A DNA stretch of 5,915 nucleotides from SM23-73-3 sp965369445. Its GTDB lineage: Bacteria; Zixibacteria; MSB-5A5; SM1-73. This document shows, one piece after another, positions 1-5,790 of this stretch. A program made the translations under genes and the position numbers. The notes beneath the pieces were generated by a model. The model saw only the letters and a program-made list of their open reading frames with translations. It had not been told where the DNA came from and ran no database searches. Each line of letters starts with the position of its first letter. The stretch's first letter is position 1. Where the stretch lies: NCBI GenBank assembly GCA_965369445.1, contig CBDUQU010000165.1, positions 1 through 5,915 of the forward strand. Direction: 5' to 3'.

Positions 1-55
1 CGATTAAGGTTGATATAAATGAAGGGAAAAACTGGCTGGAGGCAAAGTAGTCAAC

Positions 56-79
56 GGCATGAACCATATGGTTCATGCC
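56..79. repeat. 24-bp perfect palindrome built from the GAACCAT heptamer
   Basis: The left half GGCATGAACCAT (56-67) is the exact reverse complement of the right half ATGGTTCATGCC (68-79), with no spacer. The core is GAACCAT facing its own complement, the same heptamer that occurs in tandem around the tRNA and SRP RNA genes in this window. It could be a dyad protein-binding site or two repeat units that landed head to head. The sequence alone does not decide between these. No open reading frame of interest lies around it. Confidence 0.8.
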
Positions 80-99
80 AGCAGATTAAGTCGATACAA

Positions 100-217
100 C
101 CGGTCAGTGGATTTAACGGATGCAACGGATTAAATGGATAGAGCTGGTCAGCGGACTCGTCCTGAGGGCTTTGCCCGAAGGATTAAACGGATGAAACGGA
201 TAAAACTGGTCAACGGA
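100..217. repeat. Degenerate AACGGAT / GGTCARYGGA repeat tract upstream of coaE
   Basis: This non-coding stretch is made of variants of two words. A GGTCARYGGA module occurs three times: CCGGTCAGTGGA (100-111), CTGGTCAGCGGA (144-155) and CTGGTCAACGGA (206-217). Between them lie AACGGAT words with a 9-nt period, for example TTAACGGAT, GCAACGGAT and TAAATGGAT in direct succession at 113-139, and AAACGGATG and AAACGGATA at 185-202. A small GGGC-TTT-GCCC hairpin sits at 166-176. The copies are too short and irregular, and lack constant-length unique spacers, so this is not a CRISPR array. Its role is unknown. Confidence 0.7.
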
Positions 218-222
218 TGGAA

Positions 223-256
223 CGCCCAGGCGCCCATACGGGCCCGCCTGGGGGCG
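223..256. repeat. Strong GC-rich hairpin (interspersed palindromic element)
   Basis: The left arm CGCCCAGGCGCCC (223-235) pairs with the right arm at 240-256 around the loop ATAC (236-239). I count 13 base pairs, interrupted by two 2-nt bulges on the right arm (244-245 and 253-254). A second small hairpin, TCCGTC-TG-GACGGA (257-270), abuts it. There is no T tract after either, so neither is a convincing terminator. The inner core GCGCCC-A-TACGGG (230-242) recurs with one change inside the broken tRNA at 2130-2142, so it may be a dispersed repeat. Confidence 0.65.
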
Positions 257-265
257 TCCGTCTGG

Positions 266-323
266 ACGGATTAAACGGATATGCTGGAGTGTCTCCGTGA
301 TCCGTTCAATCTGCTTAATCCGT
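266..323. repeat. Inverted ACGGATTAA repeat, potential coaE leader hairpin
   Basis: ACGGATTAA (266-274) is complementary to TTAATCCGT (315-323), and ACGGAT (275-280) is complementary to ATCCGT (300-305). The two can stack into one hairpin with a 9-nt bulge (306-314) and a 19-nt loop (281-299). It ends 20 bases before the coaE start. It is built from the same AACGGAT words as the tract upstream, so it may be only an inverted copy of the repeat. If transcribed, it could affect coaE translation. I see no known riboswitch pattern here. Confidence 0.5.
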
Positions 324-343
324 TGACGGAATTTCTTTAAACC

Positions 344-952
344 ATGCCGCTAATAGGAATAACAGGAGGCATAGCCTGCGGAAAGACCGAGGTAGCCGAG
401 GTCTTTCGAAAGAAGGGGGCAGTTGTCCTCTCCGGCGACCGGATCGGTAAGGAAGTGGTGGAGGAGAACAGGACGGTTCTGAAGGAATTAGCTCGCACGT
501 TCGGTCAGGATATCCTGAACAAAAATGGCACCCTAAATCGGCGCAAATTGGGGGAGATAGCCTTTGCCTCTGAAGAATCCAGGGATAGGCTGAACAAGAT
601 CATTCATCCCCCTCTGCTGAAGGAGTTAAGAAGGAGGATTCAGAGCATAGGAGAGAAAACTCCCGAAGCAGTGGTGGTGATTGACGCGGCTTTGATCGTC
701 GAGTGGGGATTGGAAAGGGAACTGGACCATCTGATATTCGTCGAATCGAAAGAAGAGAATAAGATCAAAAGATTGCAGAAAGAGAAAGGCTACTCCAAAA
801 AGGAAGCTCTGGATAGAATCAAATCCCAACTCCCGGAGAAAGTCAAAGAGAAAAAGGCGGACGTGATAATAAGAAACGATGAGGGGCTGGCTGAATTGAG
901 AACCGCGGCGGATGGGGTTTGGAGGTTCATTGCTGAGTGTCTCGTCGAATAG
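344..952 (+). CDS. coaE: Dephospho-CoA kinase
   Basis: CoaE catalyses the last step of coenzyme A synthesis in the cytosol: ATP phosphorylates the 3'-hydroxyl of dephospho-CoA. The 202-residue length is normal for the family. The P-loop is GGIACGKT at residues 8-15, after the typical MPLIGIT opening. Asp32 lies where the family has its conserved substrate-side aspartate. GTLNRRKLGEIAF (62-74) and the IIHP motif (86-89) match the signature region. D114-A-A-L-I-V-E120 is the usual 'D-x-P-L-L-x-E' strand with Pro replaced by Ala. RIKSQLP (158-164) and AD-V-I-I-R-N (172-178) are the late conserved motifs. In the lid (RLQKEKGYS), the usual second Arg is Lys. The ATG is supported by the P-loop being at the very N-terminus, but its ribosome binding site is weak: only ACGGA, about 13 bases upstream. 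The gene appears alone, with repeats before it and an unrelated gene after it. Confidence 0.96.
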   Translation: MPLIGITGGIACGKTEVAEVFRKKGAVVLSGDRIGKEVVEENRTVLKELARTFGQDILNKNGTLNRRKLGEIAFASEESRDRLNKIIHPPLLKELRRRIQSIGEKTPEAVVVIDAALIVEWGLERELDHLIFVESKEENKIKRLQKEKGYSKKEALDRIKSQLPEKVKEKKADVIIRNDEGLAELRTAADGVWRFIAECLVE

Positions 953-985
953 GTCTTCGACCCATGGCTGGCAGGTATGTTCGAC

Positions 986-1031
986 CTACGCCAGTGATCA
1001 GAAAGCGTAGGGGCGGAGCTTGAGCTCCGCC
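986..1031. repeat. Two adjacent inverted repeats between coaE and the exported-protein gene
   Basis: CTACGC (986-991) and GCGTAG (1005-1010) are inverted. They are followed immediately by GGCGGAGC (1012-1019), loop TTGA (1020-1023) and GCTCCGCC (1024-1031), a perfect 8-bp GC-rich stem. It lies about 60 bases after coaE and could end its transcript, but no T run follows, so an intrinsic terminator is not supported. It may instead be a dispersed palindromic repeat. The TTG codon at 1020 falls in this loop, which argues against it as a start codon for the next gene. Confidence 0.6.
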
Positions 1032-1061
1032 AACCTGCGATTTGACCAGAGAGGAGGCGTC

Positions 1062-1913
1062 GTGAGTTATCGGCGAGGGAGAAGAAAACTTGTCCGATGG
1101 CTGATTTCCGGGGCTCTGTTGATTTCCGTTTTCATTTCGATGTCGGGAACAGTCCCAGCCCAGGATACCTCTCCGGCGGCGGAGACTCTTTCCGTCAGAG
1201 ACTCACTCGGCCATCCTGCCCTGAAGGAATACGAGATGCTTCTGTTCATGTCTATTGGGATAGGCCTGGGTTATTACGATTTCAACATGGAGGTACCCGA
1301 AGACGGATCTTTCAAGAGGCTGGGGGAAGGAGCCGGCTGGAATCCCCACGGCGAGCTGGGAATCCGATTCCGCTCGCTGGGTGTCCGCTATTATGGGGAG
1401 TGGATGAGGTCGTCAGCGAAGACGGCCCTTGATGACACCGGAGGCTATTCCAACGAGGCATCGCTGATACGCCATGGCTTGCGGGGATTCTATGAGATGT
1501 CATACAAGCGCTTCCGCCTTGCACCCGAAGGAGGTTATGTCTTCTTGACAGAGGATTTCAATGTCTATTACCCGGGGGGAGGAAAACCTGGATTATACAA
1601 AGACCGATACCATGCTCGGGACTGGAACTATGGTTTCTTGGCAGGTTGCAGGTTATATTCCGTCAAAGACGCCGGATTGTGGTTGTACGGTCGCTACGTA
1701 CACGACTGCTTTAGGATCAAGACTGACCACTACTGGTTGGGGCTTGAGTATGGCCGCGAGACTAATGAATCGGTTACCCCGGATCCAGGCTGGCCTTTCT
1801 CTTTTCTTCGATCTGTTCATGCGGCGCTGGTGGTTAAATGGACCAGGAAGGCGGTGAGCCGTTCAGACTTGTCTATAATCCTTGGTGGCGGCGTAACATA
1901 TGGGTTATTTTGA
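1062..1913 (+). CDS. Exported protein of unknown function, probable outer-membrane beta-barrel
   Basis: I do not recognise this protein. I choose the GTG start at 1062 because GGAGG (1053-1057) lies just upstream and because it gives a clean 283-residue precursor. The N-terminus has a basic stretch (SYRRGRRKLVRW), a hydrophobic core (LISGALLISVFISMSGTV) and a likely cleavage near VPAQ-D. This is a Sec-type signal peptide of about 35 residues. The mature part is rich in Gly, Tyr, Trp and Arg. It has alternating short strands such as GELGIRFRSLGVRYYGEW, NYGFLAGCRLYS and LWLYGRYVHD. It ends in GGGVTYGLF, and a C-terminal aromatic residue is typical of the final strand that outer-membrane barrels present to the BAM complex. 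A small barrel of about 250 residues is therefore likely, but this is inferred from composition and not from a family match. A start at 1020 (TTG) is less likely. No neighbour suggests a role. Confidence 0.75.
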   Translation: MSYRRGRRKLVRWLISGALLISVFISMSGTVPAQDTSPAAETLSVRDSLGHPALKEYEMLLFMSIGIGLGYYDFNMEVPEDGSFKRLGEGAGWNPHGELGIRFRSLGVRYYGEWMRSSAKTALDDTGGYSNEASLIRHGLRGFYEMSYKRFRLAPEGGYVFLTEDFNVYYPGGGKPGLYKDRYHARDWNYGFLAGCRLYSVKDAGLWLYGRYVHDCFRIKTDHYWLGLEYGRETNESVTPDPGWPFSFLRSVHAALVVKWTRKAVSRSDLSIILGGGVTYGLF

Positions 1914-2031
1914 CTCGGCCGCCTAATTCTCCCGTCACGCCTGCGAGTTGACCACTCCCTCTGCTGAGCGGGCGCCTCTGGGACCAAACAGGACTGAGGC
2001 CTCTGTCGGAATAATATAAGCCAAAAAGGTC
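1914..2031. other. Non-coding gap after the exported-protein gene
   Basis: I see no gene here and no convincing terminator. The only structure is a weak GCCTC/GAGGC inverted pair around the GGGACC-containing stretch. The segment leads into the tRNA promoter. Confidence 0.5.
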
Positions 2032-2059
2032 TTGCGTTGACTGTCAGAAGCATTATAAT
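2032..2059 (+). promoter_or_regulatory. Probable sigma-70-type promoter of the tRNA-Ala locus
   Basis: A perfect -10 box TATAAT lies at 2054-2059. A 16-bp spacer separates it from TTGCGT (2032-2037), a weak -35 that matches the consensus only at TTG. A better-looking TTGACT at 2037-2042 is only 11 bp from the -10 box, which is too close. Transcription would start near 2066, upstream of both the broken and the intact tRNA copies, so both would be on one precursor. Confidence 0.6.
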
Positions 2060-2064
2060 GACTC

Positions 2065-2263
2065 TGTTTTCGGTTTTCACCGTGAACCGAGAACCATGAA
2101 CCGAACGGGGCAATAGCTCAGTTGGGAGAGCGCCCGTACGGGAGGTCAGCGGCAAGGGTTATGTTTTCGGTTTTCACTACGAACGGTGAACCGAGAACCA
2201 TGAACCGAACGGGGCAGTAGCTCAGTTGGGAGAGCGGTACCTTCGCAAGGTACAGGTCAGCGG
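2065..2263 (+). repeat. Tandem direct duplication covering tRNA 5' flank and tRNA 5' half
   Basis: Copy 1 (2065-2152) and copy 2 (2162-2263) share TGTTTTCGGTTTTCAC, then a tract of GAACCRW heptamers, then the first part of a tRNA-Ala gene and its AGGTCAGCGG segment. The offset is 97 bases at the left end and 104 after the heptamers. The extra 7 bases equal one more heptamer: three units in copy 1 (2084-2104) and four in copy 2 (2181-2208). The copies differ in the anticodon arm and diverge after the left strand of the T stem. Only copy 2 continues into a complete tRNA. Confidence 0.85.
2107..2152 (+). pseudogene. Broken tRNA-Ala copy (5' half)
   Basis: GGGGCAA (2107-2113) and the D arm GCTC-AGTTGGGA-GAGC (2116-2131) match the intact tRNA-Ala downstream, except for A instead of G at acceptor position 7. 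The anticodon arm is replaced by the shorter palindrome CCCGTACGGG (2133-2142), which has no 7-base loop and no anticodon. AGGTCAGCGG (2143-2152) again matches, but then the T loop, the right T-stem strand and the 3' acceptor strand are missing. It cannot form a cloverleaf or be charged. It sits downstream of the promoter and is probably transcribed as part of the tRNA leader. Confidence 0.85.
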
Positions 2264-2283
2264 TTCGATTCCGCTCTGCTCCA
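2211..2283 (+). tRNA. tRNA-Ala (anticodon CGC)
   Basis: The complete 73-nt cloverleaf has acceptor GGGGCAG (2211-2217) paired with CTGCTCC (2276-2282) and discriminator A (2283). The D arm is GCTC/GAGC. The anticodon stem is GTACC/GGTAC with loop TTCGCAA, so the anticodon is CGC (2243-2245) and it reads GCG. The T arm is AGCGG-TTCGATT-CCGCT. The G3:U70 wobble pair that alanyl-tRNA synthetase requires is present (G2213 with T2280), which supports the Ala assignment independently of the anticodon. The 3' CCA is not encoded and must be added by the CCA-adding enzyme. The gene is probably expressed from the TATAAT promoter 150 bases upstream. Confidence 0.96.
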
Positions 2284-2412
2284 GTTGAATCCAAAATGAA
2301 GCAAGACAAGCATTATGTCTTACGAAGCCTTAAAGACGGGAGACTATATACTGGCGATGGTTTTTGGTTCATTTAATCGATCATCGCTGGCAGACGATCG
2401 AAGGGAAGAATT
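2284..2412. other. Non-coding gap between tRNA-Ala and the SRP RNA region
   Basis: I find no gene here. There is a weak hairpin AAGACA (2303-2308) / TGTCTT (2316-2321) without a T tract. An inverted pair GCGATG (2354-2359) / CATCGC (2382-2387) encloses TTTTTGG and a single GGTTCAT heptamer (2366-2372). Either could contribute to tRNA 3' processing or termination, but neither is a convincing terminator. Confidence 0.45.
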
Positions 2413-2440
2413 TGACTATGAACCATGGGCCATGAACTAA
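2413..2440. repeat. GAACCAT-like heptamer tract before the SRP RNA
   Basis: Four 7-base units lie in direct succession: TGACTAT (2413-2419), GAACCAT (2420-2426), GGGCCAT (2427-2433) and GAACTAA (2434-2440). They are degenerate members of the same family as the tracts at 2084-2104 and 2181-2208. A TTGACT hexamer (2412-2417) at the left edge could be a -35 box for the SRP RNA, but no good -10 box follows at the right distance. Confidence 0.65.
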
Positions 2441-2446
2441 CAACAG

Positions 2447-2470
2447 AAAATTTAATCTTCGATTAAATTT

Positions 2471-2471
<1 letters not shown>
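2447..2471. repeat. Perfect AT-rich hairpin abutting the SRP RNA 5' end
   Basis: AAAATTTAATC (2447-2457) and GATTAAATTTT (2461-2471) are exact inverted repeats around the 3-nt loop TTC, giving an 11-bp stem. The last base touches the first base pair of the SRP RNA terminal stem. It contains TTTAAT (2451-2456), a 5/6 match to a -10 box, but no -35 is well placed. It may be promoter DNA, or a leader hairpin in an SRP RNA precursor that is removed by RNase processing. It is a poor terminator candidate because the stem is almost entirely A-T. Confidence 0.5.
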
Positions 2472-2742
<271 letters not shown>

Positions 2743-2762
2743 ATCCAGCTGAAAGCGGGATT

Positions 2763-2783
2763 GGTTCATAGTTCATGGTTGAT
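2763..2783. repeat. Heptamer tract in inverse orientation between SRP RNA and dnaX
   Basis: GGTTCAT (2763-2769), AGTTCAT (2770-2776) and GGTTGAT (2777-2783) are three 7-base units. Read on the - strand they are ATCAACC, ATGAACT and ATGAACC, which are the GAACCAT family again. With the forward-oriented tract at 2413-2440 they flank the SRP RNA gene in opposite orientations. Confidence 0.65.
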
Positions 2784-2821
2784 AGGATAAACACTGTAGA
2801 CCATAGGTGAGGGAAGAAAAG

Positions 2822-4522
2822 ATGACTTATCTGGTGATGGCGAGAAAATACAGGCCCCAAACCCTTGAAGAGGTGGTGGGGCAGTCGCACGTAACCACCA
2901 CCCTGAGACATGCCATCGAGAGCAACCGCATATCTCATGCCTACCTCTTTGCTGGTCCCAGGGGAACCGGCAAGACCACGGTGGCAAGGATTCTGGCAAA
3001 GGCCTTAAACTGCAAGGAGGGTCCCACTGCCCAGCCGTGCAATCGCTGTGACTCCTGCAAGGAGATTACCATCGGCAGAAGCTTGGACGTAATCGAGATA
3101 GACGGCGCCTCCAATAACAGCGTGGATGACATAAGGGCGTTAAGAGAAAATATCAGGTACGTTCCGACCCAGCAGAAATACAAGGTCTACATCATCGACG
3201 AAGTGCACATGCTCTCCGGCTCCGCCTTCAATGCGCTCCTAAAGACGCTGGAGGAGCCACCGGCGCACGCCATCTTCATCTTCGCCACCACCGAACCTCA
3301 CAAACTGCCTCAGACCGTGCTCTCCAGATGCCAGAGATTCGACTTCCGCAGAATCCCCACCACTGATCTGGTCAAAACCATCGAGGTCATTGGCCAAAAG
3401 GAGAATCTAAAGATACAGAAGGAGGCGGCCTACGTACTGGCTCGGAGGGCAGACGGAAGCTTGAGGGATATTCTATCGCTTTTAGATCAAGTGATCGCAT
3501 ACGGAGGTGAAGCGGAACCCGGCAAGGGCGGAATGAGGACCATCACCCCGGAATTGGTCGGCGAGACATTAGGCCTGGTGGATCAGGACAAGCTGTTCGA
3601 GTTGACAGATGCTATAGCAGAGAGAAATTCCTCGAAGGGGATTTCGCTTCTGGACCAATTGATCGATTCCGGAATGGACCTTCCTGAATTCGTAAACAGC
3701 CTGCTGCATCACCTGCGAAATCTTCTGATGGTTAAGGTAGGCGGGGATTCGAGCGTACTTTTTGATCTTTCTGATAGCTACTTAGAGAAGTACAAGGAGA
3801 AATCATCGCACTTTTCGGATAGTGATATCCTTCGGATGATTAAGGCGGTGGCGGATTTGAACGCTGGGCTGAGGGGAACTTCCGATCCCCGGATACTCCT
3901 GGAGATGACCCTGATGAAGCTCTTGAAGATGGAATCCTCGGTGAATTTGGCGGAGGTTCTGGATAAGCTAAACCTTCTGGATCCGGATCAGTCGGGGTAC
4001 GTCAGGTCGAGCGGTCAGTCCGCACCGGCAGCTTCTCGCACGCAGCCGCGAGGGCTCAAGCTGGCTAAGCCGTCAGATCGGGGAGAGGACAGAGAGGAAC
4101 ATTCCGCTTCACCTCCCACCCAGAACTCGTCAGGCAAACCGGGGGATCTGTCGCTGGAGAGCATCCAGGGACGATGGGACGACGTCTTGGGGAAGATCAA
4201 GAAGGCGAAGTTATCGCTCTGGAGCCTTCTTAAAGAAGGGGAGGTCATGGGGTTGGAGGACGATACACTCACGGTTGAGTTTCACAATGGAAGAAGTTTT
4301 CATAAGAGACAGGCCGAGAGAAGGGAGAACTTCAACCTGATTCAGAAGACGCTGGGAGAGGTCTTCGATCAGCCCTTCGGACTCAAATTCGAGCTGAACG
4401 AGGGCAAGATGTCTTCGGCTGGAAAGCCGGAGAACTCGAAGTCCAACAGTCGTCGGAGCCAAGCTGCCGACGATCCTCTGGTAAAGAGCATCATGGACAC
4501 GTTCGAAGGGGAGATCATCTGA
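2822..4522 (+). CDS. dnaX: DNA polymerase III subunit gamma/tau (clamp-loader ATPase)
   Basis: DnaX is the motor subunit of the clamp loader that places the beta clamp on primed DNA and links the core polymerases at the fork. The ATG at 2822 is chosen because GAGGG (2809-2813) lies 8 bases upstream and the protein then opens MTYLVMARKYRPQTLEEVVGQ, the usual DnaX N-terminus. A GTG 15 bases earlier overlaps that binding site. In the 566-residue protein, Walker A is GPRGTGKT (45-52). The zinc module is C64-x8-C73-x2-C76-x2-C79 and Walker B is IIDEVHM (124-130). Sensor 1 lies in FATTEPHKLP (154-163), the SRC motif is at 168-170, and the sensor 2 Arg is R215 in GSLRD. The collar domain follows to about residue 370. 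A Ser/Pro-rich linker (about 391-445) leads to a tau-type C-terminal domain (about 446-526, WDDVLGKIKK...LTVEFHNG). I found no obvious slippery A-run for programmed frameshifting, so a short gamma form is not indicated. It may be co-transcribed with the SRP RNA. Confidence 0.97.
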   Translation: MTYLVMARKYRPQTLEEVVGQSHVTTTLRHAIESNRISHAYLFAGPRGTGKTTVARILAKALNCKEGPTAQPCNRCDSCKEITIGRSLDVIEIDGASNNSVDDIRALRENIRYVPTQQKYKVYIIDEVHMLSGSAFNALLKTLEEPPAHAIFIFATTEPHKLPQTVLSRCQRFDFRRIPTTDLVKTIEVIGQKENLKIQKEAAYVLARRADGSLRDILSLLDQVIAYGGEAEPGKGGMRTITPELVGETLGLVDQDKLFELTDAIAERNSSKGISLLDQLIDSGMDLPEFVNSLLHHLRNLLMVKVGGDSSVLFDLSDSYLEKYKEKSSHFSDSDILRMIKAVADLNAGLRGTSDPRILLEMTLMKLLKMESSVNLAEVLDKLNLLDPDQSGYVRSSGQSAPAASRTQPRGLKLAKPSDRGEDREEHSASPPTQNSSGKPGDLSLESIQGRWDDVLGKIKKAKLSLWSLLKEGEVMGLEDDTLTVEFHNGRSFHKRQAERRENFNLIQKTLGEVFDQPFGLKFELNEGKMSSAGKPENSKSNSRRSQAADDPLVKSIMDTFEGEII

Positions 4523-4581
4523 TAACGCCTTGATCGTTAAAGTGAGATGTTTTTAGACCTTATCGCAAGAAGGAGAGAAAA

Positions 4582-4899
4582 ATGGTAAAGGGTTTCGGCA
4601 ACATGATGAAGCAGATGCAGAAGATACAACAGGAGATGGAGAAGATTCAGGAGGAATTGTCCAACAAGACGGTGGAGGGAACCGCCGGAGGGGGAATGGT
4701 AAAGGTGGTGGCCAACGGCAAGCAGGAGATCCTGGAGGTGAAGATCGATCCCGAGGTAGTCAACAAGGACGACGTGGAGATGCTGGAGGACCTGATCGTG
4801 GCTGCGGTCAACCAGGCTAAGGAAAAGGCGGCAGAGCTGCAGGCCGAAGACATGGCCAAGCTGACCGGAGGGCTGAAGATACCTGGTTTGCCGTTCTGA
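4582..4899 (+). CDS. ybaB: YbaB/EbfC family nucleoid-associated DNA-binding protein
   Basis: This 105-residue protein has the family's usual length. Members form small dimers that bind DNA and help organise the nucleoid. The role in this organism is not shown by the sequence. The N-terminal half is a charged, Met- and Gln-rich helix (GNMMKQMQKIQQEMEKIQEELS, about 6-27, described here by its range) likely to be coiled coil. It is followed by the core with VEGTAGGGMVKVVANGKQEILEVKIDPEVV (31-60) and the helix DVEMLEDLIVAAVNQA (about 65-80), both typical of the family. The C-terminus GGLKIPGLPF matches the conserved Gly/Pro-rich tail. AAGGAG (4570-4575) lies 6 bases before the ATG. It begins 59 bases after dnaX with no convincing terminator between, so the two are probably one transcript. 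Confidence 0.96.
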   Translation: MVKGFGNMMKQMQKIQQEMEKIQEELSNKTVEGTAGGGMVKVVANGKQEILEVKIDPEVVNKDDVEMLEDLIVAAVNQAKEKAAELQAEDMAKLTGGLKIPGLPF

Positions 4900-4991
4900 G
4901 AAGCCGCAGAGCCAGCGAATGCGAAAAAGGCTGGAAGGGACTTCTCCTGAGTTCACTCATTTCAGCACTCAGAAGACTTGAGACGTGGATC

Positions 4992-5021
4992 GTCCTGCCC
5001 TAAGAGCAGGACTTCGTTTTT
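4992..5021 (+). terminator. Candidate Rho-independent terminator between ybaB and recR
   Basis: GTCCTGC (4992-4998) pairs with GCAGGAC (5006-5012) around the loop CCTAAGA, and TTCGTTTTT (5013-5021) follows at once. The stem is 7 bp and perfect, but the T tract is broken by CG, so termination may be partial. It would end or reduce the SRP RNA-dnaX-ybaB transcript before recR. Confidence 0.65.
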
Positions 5022-5071
5022 AAACCGAAAAGAACAGAGCTTCTCCTGAGGCTCACCATCGAGAAAACACA

Positions 5072-5662
5072 ATGGTCGATTCACTTGAAAAACTGATCGA
5101 AGAATTCTCCAACTTTCCGGGGATCGGCAAGAAGACCGCCCAGAGAATGGCTTTCTTTGTCTTGAAACAGAGAAAAGAGGAATCGGAAGCCTTGGCGCAA
5201 GCTATCCTGGACGTGAAAAGCAGGGTCCGGTACTGTACCATCTGCTTCAACATCACCGAAGATGATCCCTGCGCTATATGCAAGGACGTAAAGAAAGACA
5301 GGTCCACCATCTGTGTGGTAGAGGAGGCCAACGATGTGGTGGCTCTGGAGAAGATCAATCAATATAAAGGATTATATCACGTCCTGGGTGGTGTATTGTC
5401 TCCTCTGGATGGAATCGGCCCGGAGGATCTTAAGGTTAAGGAACTTCTCTCCAGGCTGAAGGACAAGCAGATCAAAGAGGTGATCTTAGCTACCAATCCC
5501 AGCACCGAAGGGGAGGCGACCGCCATCTATCTCTCCAAGCTAATAAAGCCGTTAGGCATGAAAGTCACCCGCATTGCCCGCGGGCTTCCCGCCGGCGGCG
5601 AGTTGGAATACGCCGACCAGACTACCCTGGCCAACGCGCTGGAGGGACGGGTGGAGTTTTAA
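5072..5662 (+). CDS. recR: Recombination mediator protein RecR
   Basis: RecR works with RecO and RecF to load RecA on SSB-coated single-stranded DNA at gaps. The 196-residue length is normal. The helix-hairpin-helix region is at about 8-30 (EEFSNFPGIGKKTAQRMAF). The four-cysteine zinc finger is C55-x2-C58-x8-C67-x2-C70. The Toprim domain starts with ICVVEEANDVVALE (80-93) and holds YHVLGGVLSPLDGIGPEDL (102-120) and VILATNPSTEGEATAIYLS (137-155). RIARGLPAGGELEYAD (167-182) and LANALEGR are the usual C-terminal motifs. All key positions are present. The ATG fits the family N-terminus, but its ribosome binding site is poor: only GAG (5061-5063). The gap of 172 bases from ybaB with a terminator-like hairpin is wider than in many genomes. 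Its expression is therefore by read-through or by its own promoter, which I could not identify. Confidence 0.97.
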   Translation: MVDSLEKLIEEFSNFPGIGKKTAQRMAFFVLKQRKEESEALAQAILDVKSRVRYCTICFNITEDDPCAICKDVKKDRSTICVVEEANDVVALEKINQYKGLYHVLGGVLSPLDGIGPEDLKVKELLSRLKDKQIKEVILATNPSTEGEATAIYLSKLIKPLGMKVTRIARGLPAGGELEYADQTTLANALEGRVEF

Positions 5663-5761
5663 AAGGGCATCTTGGTAGTTGTTATCAAGTCTTCCTTATG
5701 TTCCTTCGGCAGGGCTGAATGCCGTACCCTATGTATGATATCTTATTCCGTATGACATAGA

Positions 5762-5790
5762 GGCGGGAATTTTTCCCGCCCCGTGGTTTT
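5762..5790 (+). terminator. Rho-independent terminator downstream of recR
   Basis: GGCGGGAA (5762-5769) and TTCCCGCC (5773-5780) form a perfect 8-bp stem around the loop TTT. After CCGTGG comes TTTTCTTTT, so the T run starts 6 bases beyond the stem. It lies about 100 bases after recR. The earlier segment has a smaller CGGCA/TGCCG hairpin and a CTATGT/ACATAG inverted pair, neither with a T tract. Confidence 0.7.

Noticed and set aside
80..330. CRISPR array upstream of coaE
   Set aside because: Repeat words are 7-12 bases, degenerate and irregularly spaced, and no cas genes are present.
1020..1061. TTG start at 1020 for the exported protein
   Set aside because: It sits in the loop of a perfect hairpin and lacks a ribosome binding site. 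The GTG at 1062 has GGAGG upstream and begins a standard signal peptide.
2037..2059. TTGACT (2037-2042) as the -35 box for the TATAAT at 2054
   Set aside because: The spacer is only 11 bp. TTGCGT at 2032 gives 16 bp.
2107..2152. Second working tRNA gene
   Set aside because: It has no anticodon loop, T loop or 3' acceptor strand complementary to GGGGCAA.
1817..2309. Open reading frames of 112 and 63 codons on the - strand
   Set aside because: They run across the tRNA-Ala gene, its broken copy and the end of the exported-protein gene. The protein sequences are repeat translation and show no family features.
2807..2821. GTG start at 2807 for dnaX
   Set aside because: It overlaps the GAGGG that serves the ATG at 2822, and the family N-terminus begins at that ATG.
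2822..4522. Programmed frameshift in dnaX giving a short gamma protein
   Set aside because: I saw no A AAA AAG-type slippery run in the region between the ATPase/collar part and the tau C-terminal domain.
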